From Nissolia schottii (taxonomy: Eukaryota > Streptophyta > Magnoliopsida > Fabales > Fabaceae): a stretch of DNA of 64,000 nt. The notes beneath the pieces were generated by a model. It did not search any database and was not told the origin of the DNA. It worked only from the letters and a program-made list of their open reading frames with translations. The DNA lies in NCBI GenBank assembly GCA_003254905.1, contig QANU01064559.1, forward strand, positions 702,313-766,312. Direction: 5' to 3'. Shown piece after piece: positions 61,476 through 64,000 of this stretch (the first letter of the stretch is position 1; each line of letters starts with the position of its first letter). The translations under genes and the position numbers were made by a program.

Positions 61476-61757
61476 CCCAATATCTCACTGTAAATGAATC
61501 TCTACATGTACTGCGCTTGAGTCACTCACTTGCAAGTTTTTTCTTTTTTCTTTTTAAATAAGTGAATGTCGATTTTGGCCTCTAAAATTATAGAAATGAT
61601 AAAATGATAGCTATTTGAAATTATTGTACTCACAAAAGTGTGGGATCAATCATGATAAGACTCACAATAGACCCCACATTTTTGCGAATATAATCATCTT
61701 AAAATCATCACAAACGTATGCATGTAATTTTAAGGTGGCATTCATAAAAAGCATAAG

Positions 61758-62207
61758 GGGTAATACTCATTTTGCTATTTGAAAGTGTAAGTGTAAGTCA
61801 TTTTAATCCCTGAAATTGTAAGTTATGAGTCAAGTTACTCATTTAGTTCATTATTATTTATGTTTTTGTTGATTTGTTACATTAAATGAGACTATAACAC
61901 GAATTGAGGTTACTAATGAGATTGTAAGTTGAAAATGTAATTGTGGAAGCACCAACCCCAAGTATTTTCACAACCTTATTTGCAATCCCAAGTGCTGCCA
62001 CAATACATTTATTATCCTAGTTGTTATCACAATTTCATCTAATATGATAAATCAGCAAAAATGTGACGACGTAATAATGATAATGAATCGAATAACTAAT
62101 TTGATTTATAACTTATAATTTTACGAATTAAAAAGTCAATTTTTAAATTTTAAGAATCAAAATAAGTTAGACTAACAAGTTTAGGGGCAAAAATAAGTAT
62201 TTCGCCA
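61758..62207. mobile_element. Mutator-type MITE, about 450 bp
   Basis: The left end GGGGTAATACTCATTTTGC pairs with the inverted right end (GGCGAAATACTTATTTTTGC), and the arms stay alignable for about 150 bp. It is flanked by AAAGCATAA (61749-61757) and AAAGTATAA (62208-62216), a 9-bp duplication with one mismatch. Noncoding interior. Confidence 0.8.
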
Positions 62208-62216
62208 AAGTATAAA

Positions 62217-63412
62217 TTAACTTGAATTCTCTTTTTACAGTTTCAAAAACTATCTTAACTTTAAAAACTAAAGTTACATACGTGTAAAGTGAACGCTGCC
62301 ATAGTACCTCACTACTATAGTACCATTCAATGGTACCCTTATTTTTAAAAAGTTATGCACTTCAAAATTATTATAAATGTTTAAGAAATTGCAATAAGAA
62401 TCTTTCACTTTTGATTTTGCAAAACAGCCCCCCAATATTCTTTTGCCTATGCTAGAGAAGACAACCCTTCCCTCTCTTCTTTCTCGCTCGAGTTCCTTTT
62501 GTTCTTGCCGCACATTCATCATATTCTCACCCCTTTCTTCTTCCCTTCCCCTTATTTATTTTCTTACAATAAGCATGATCTCGAAACCAATTCTTTGAAT
62601 AAAGTATTTTTATTTTTATTTTTAAAATGGTCTGACCATTATTCGAAAATTAAGAAAGATTAAAAAAGAGAGGGAGAAAGGCCAAAGAGCGCCTCTTGGA
62701 ACCATAGAACATGTGCATCATTGGGCAAAGACATTGATTGAGTAATGAATTTGTCTCTATGAAGATTCATGAAGATTCACTCTCCTTTATGGTTGAAACT
62801 ACGTATACATCATCTTAGTTGTATTTCATTCAAAACATAGAGAAACCCCAAAATATTATATCTACAAAATCAAGCAACAAACTCAAAAAATCAAGGTTCA
62901 AAAACAAAAACTTTTGTTCAGATCTGATTTTCCATTTCAGCCTCCATGATCAGCCACCGCCGGAGCTGTCATTGCTTGCTCGCAAGTCTCCGCCACCAAA
63001 TCTTCAAGCCACCGCATCTCCGCTTCCAAATCCTTCGGTTCCAGATCTAACAAGTTATCGCGTCTTCGATTGTACCAAATCTGTTGTAGTCGCGTGCTTC
63101 GTTAGCACCGCATAACCACCACACAACCAAGCGGCCAATCACGACGATTTTGCGCATCGCAGTTCGCAGTGGATGGAAAAAAGAGACAGTGCTCGTGCTT
63201 TGCCGTCACTGGTCACGCACCACCGTCGCCGTCTGCTCAATTGGCAGCAACCGAAGAGAGGTCTGAAACTGAGAGTGGATGAAGGAGGCAGGGACTTGTC
63301 TTTGCAAAAGAAAAAAAAAATGATGACTCTTTTTGTAACTTTTACAAACTTCTAATGAATAAATGCGGTGACAAATTTAATAATTTTGAAGAAAACTTTT
63401 AGTGAAAATAGG
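62217..63412. other. Intergenic DNA with a GC-richer, coding-like patch
   Basis: Mostly AT-rich, but about 62935-63260 is GC-richer and rich in CCACC/CGCC, with an open frame reading DQPPPELSLLARKSPPPNLQ. It ends without partner exons. It could be the leader of a retroelement or the edge of a gene fragment. I do not recognise it. Confidence 0.35.
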
Positions 63413-63668
63413 TGTTACAAAGCATGGCTGGACAAGTTAGCAGCCATGAAACTATGAAGAAGCGTAGCAGCAGCAGATGCAAAGTTGCAAAAGAGAGAAT
63501 AATATCAGAGAGAAGAGAAAGAGGGAATTGTGAGAACTGAACTTCATTGAATCAGAATTGGTAGTTGCAATTGGTGAACAAATATGAATATATATATACT
63601 AATACAATAAGGCTTCAGTTAGTTATGTCTTGTAACTAACTTCTGCTAACTAACAGATTCTTTCAACA
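63413..63668 (-). mobile_element. Putative LTR (solo or truncated Copia-type)
   Basis: Read on the minus strand, the 256-bp block begins TGTTGAAAGAATCTGTTAGT and ends TTTGTAACA, so it has TGTT...AACA ends. It contains ACTAACT, then TTGTATTAGTATATATATAT and TTCAATGAAGTTCAG, the order usual for promoter and transcription start of legume Copia LTRs. No primer-binding site, polypurine tract or matching 5-bp duplication was found next to it, so it is probably a solo or truncated copy. Confidence 0.5.
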
Positions 63669-64000
63669 AACTATTAACCATCATTGACTTGCTGTGCAAG
63701 AAAAGCTAATTTTCTTTGTTCTTGTGTAATAATAGGAACACCATTCACTGGTATCACACTAATGAAGCAGCATGGTAACCTTCGCTTACACATAATTTCA
63801 AGAGTCAAAATCAACATTCACTTGTATTCAAGTGTCGATATTAAAAACTTGGGACCAATCACTACATGCCAACTCAGTCGGGAAACTTTAACAATCTGCT
63901 CGACTATGACGGATTTTTCATTAGTAAAACAAAAATAAGTAAAATTGGTGTACAGTTAAAAAATAATATCAAGGAAAATGCAAAATATATTTCTCATCGC
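63669..64000. other. Window edge, no gene seen
   Basis: On the minus strand a short open piece (FPTELACSDWSQVFNI) may be degenerate retroelement coding sequence next to the LTR-like block. It is too short to assign. The rest is AT-rich. Confidence 0.3.

Noticed and set aside
63413..64000. Full-length LTR retrotransposon at the window end
   Set aside because: No second LTR, primer-binding site, polypurine tract or clear gag/pol frame is visible next to the LTR-like block.

Overview
This is a nuclear chromosome window from a dicot plant, most likely a legume such as Glycine. The support is the gene content, GT-AG introns, AT-rich intergenic DNA, and the types of MITE, SINE and LINE debris present. 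No alignment was run, so the species is an inference. I find eight protein-coding genes and no rRNA, tRNA, CRISPR or organelle-type content. All exon models were built by hand from reading frame, splice sites and phase, and every model closes in frame.

Layout: (1) 967-7416, minus, an auxilin-like J-domain protein with 7 exons (1399 aa). (2) 16326-19099, plus, 20S proteasome subunit alpha-1 (2 exons, 285 aa). (3) 20605-24541, minus, a PfkB-family nucleoside or sugar kinase (8 exons, 373 aa). (4) 28078-32733, minus, mitochondrial gamma carbonic anhydrase (5 exons, 274 aa; the His triad H107/H130/H135 is intact). (5) 38003-39595, minus, a small uncharacterised plant protein (4 exons, 140 aa). 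(6) 51081-53646, plus, a Tubby-like F-box protein (5 coding exons, 429 aa, plus a probable 5' UTR intron). (7) 54098-56557, minus, a single-exon 819-aa disordered Pro/Ser/Glu-rich protein built from about five degenerate repeats of roughly 90 residues. (8) 57519-61170, minus, a mitochondrial-type PPR protein resembling NFD5 (3 exons, 712 aa). The genes are mostly housekeeping, unrelated in pathway, and transcribed individually. Long repeat-rich gaps lie at 7.9-16.3, 24.5-28.1, 32.7-38.0 and 39.6-50.5 kb.

The repeats are mostly small and non-autonomous: two Mutator-type MITEs with 9-bp target duplications, a hAT-type MITE with an 8-bp duplication, a Stowaway-like MITE, several unclassified fold-backs, a tRNA-derived SINE with a 14-bp duplication, two decayed LINE fragments (an RNase H domain and a reverse-transcriptase tail) and LTR-like pieces. 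Many sit inside introns.

The most interesting signal is the last intron of the Tubby-like gene (53193-53323). It consists of a 128-bp block with perfect 10-bp terminal inverted repeats, flanked by a CAG/CAG duplication. The 5' splice site is the first two bases of the block, and the 3' splice site is the second CAG. Splicing therefore restores exactly the sequence expected before insertion. This is the arrangement expected of an intron created by a transposable element (introner-like).
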